The position numbers were made by a program, and so were the translations under genes. Shown in pieces: positions 63,737 through 64,000 of a stretch of 64,000 nt of DNA. Under the pieces are notes generated by a model that saw only the letters and a program-made list of their open reading frames with translations, had not been told where the DNA came from and searched no databases. This DNA comes from Photobacterium profundum (lineage in GTDB: Bacteria > Pseudomonadota > Gammaproteobacteria > Enterobacterales > Vibrionaceae): positions 31,019 through 95,018 of the forward strand of contig NZ_PYOD01000018.1 in NCBI RefSeq assembly GCF_003026285.1. Reading direction: 5' to 3'. Each line of letters opens with the position of its first letter. Position 1 is the stretch's first letter.

Positions 63737-64000
63737 TGAGAGAATTTGTATCTCTAACCGTTTTGTCTTTTGCCCAAGTAGCGCTGAAGAAAATATAACT
63801 AAGGTGATTGATTCAACTAACTCAGAGGGGTTTGAAGAGAGGGGGGGGTCTGCTGCAGACTGAAATGATTGCTGTACTCGTTGACAATGTGTCATGGCGA
63901 CCTTTCTCATTTCTAAGCTATAGTACGTAAGTGAGTTTTAGCTTTAAATGGCTAATTCAGTACCCAGTACTTCTTCATTAATTTGTGACGCACCCCCCAC
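63737..64000. other. 264-base right edge without a recognised gene
   Basis: Contains a run of eight G (63841-63848) directly followed by the palindrome GTCTGCTGCAGAC. A 61-codon minus-strand frame here has no support. The sequence may be the promoter region of the next gene outside the window. Confidence 0.4.

Noticed and set aside
63841..63861. Possible SECIS-type hairpin near the right edge
   Set aside because: The GTCTGC-T-GCAGAC palindrome follows no in-frame UGA of a convincing gene and has no apical loop of the SECIS kind.
1..64000. CRISPR arrays, insertion sequences, prophage, tRNA or rRNA genes
   Set aside because: No regularly spaced repeats, transposase or integrase genes, or tRNA/rRNA sequences were seen on either strand.

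Overview
The window looks like chromosomal DNA of a marine gammaproteobacterium of the family Vibrionaceae, most likely Photobacterium. This rests on an AT-rich composition, Vibrio-type gene content (NapC, a DUF2860 outer-membrane protein, a VcINDY-like Na+/dicarboxylate carrier, two chemoreceptors, YjjI/YjjW, SelO, YajQ) and strong protein resemblance to E. coli/Vibrio families. No rRNA, tRNA, insertion sequence, prophage or CRISPR array was seen. The genus is an inference.

Left part (1-20 kb): the 3' end of napC, an LpxL/LpxP-type lipid A acyltransferase, a scarred stretch holding a duplicated pirin tail and small or broken coding remnants, then pirin, a DnaJ-related protein, YajQ, an AroH-like DAHP synthase, a stand-alone and apparently catalytically dead PEP-synthase C-terminal domain, an acyltransferase-3 membrane protein, SelO, a small orphan gene with a 42-nt partial copy beyond its neighbour, a GltD-like iron-sulfur flavoprotein, a chemoreceptor, a DUF2860 protein, an unknown membrane protein and a CvfB-like S1-domain protein.

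Middle part (20-45 kb): an OppA-like binding protein, an alpha/beta hydrolase, a NupC-type nucleoside carrier, moeB and moeA divergent from folE, a YidZ-like LysR regulator beside the glycyl-radical enzyme pair yjjI-yjjW, a DUF333 lipoprotein, an L,D-transpeptidase, a second chemoreceptor, a TerC/Alx-type protein behind a yybP-ykoY-like manganese riboswitch, a FabH-type synthase, a Gfo/Idh/MocA oxidoreductase, a DASS transporter, a 42-codon small gene, SanA and NAD-malic enzyme.

Right part (45.5-64 kb) is the most notable. It is an anaerobic purine/ureide catabolic locus of the E. coli ygeV-ygeW-ygeX-ygeY-hyuA-yqeA-yqeB-yqeC-mocA type. A sigma-54 activator is transcribed divergently from the catabolic genes. 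The shared intergenic region holds three copies of a TCACTATCA-like element and a -24/-12-like promoter. YgeW (carbamoyltransferase), YgeX (diaminopropionate ammonia-lyase), YgeY (M20-type hydrolase), HyuA (cyclic amidohydrolase) and YqeA (carbamate kinase) would convert ureido intermediates to ATP, ammonia and pyruvate. Directly downstream sit a GltD-like ferredoxin-type flavoprotein and a full-length pyruvate:ferredoxin/flavodoxin oxidoreductase, which could use that pyruvate. Accessory genes for a selenium-dependent molybdenum hydroxylase (mocA-like, yqeC, yqeB) and two unknown membrane-protein genes follow. The hydroxylase structural genes are not in the window and may lie beyond the right edge.
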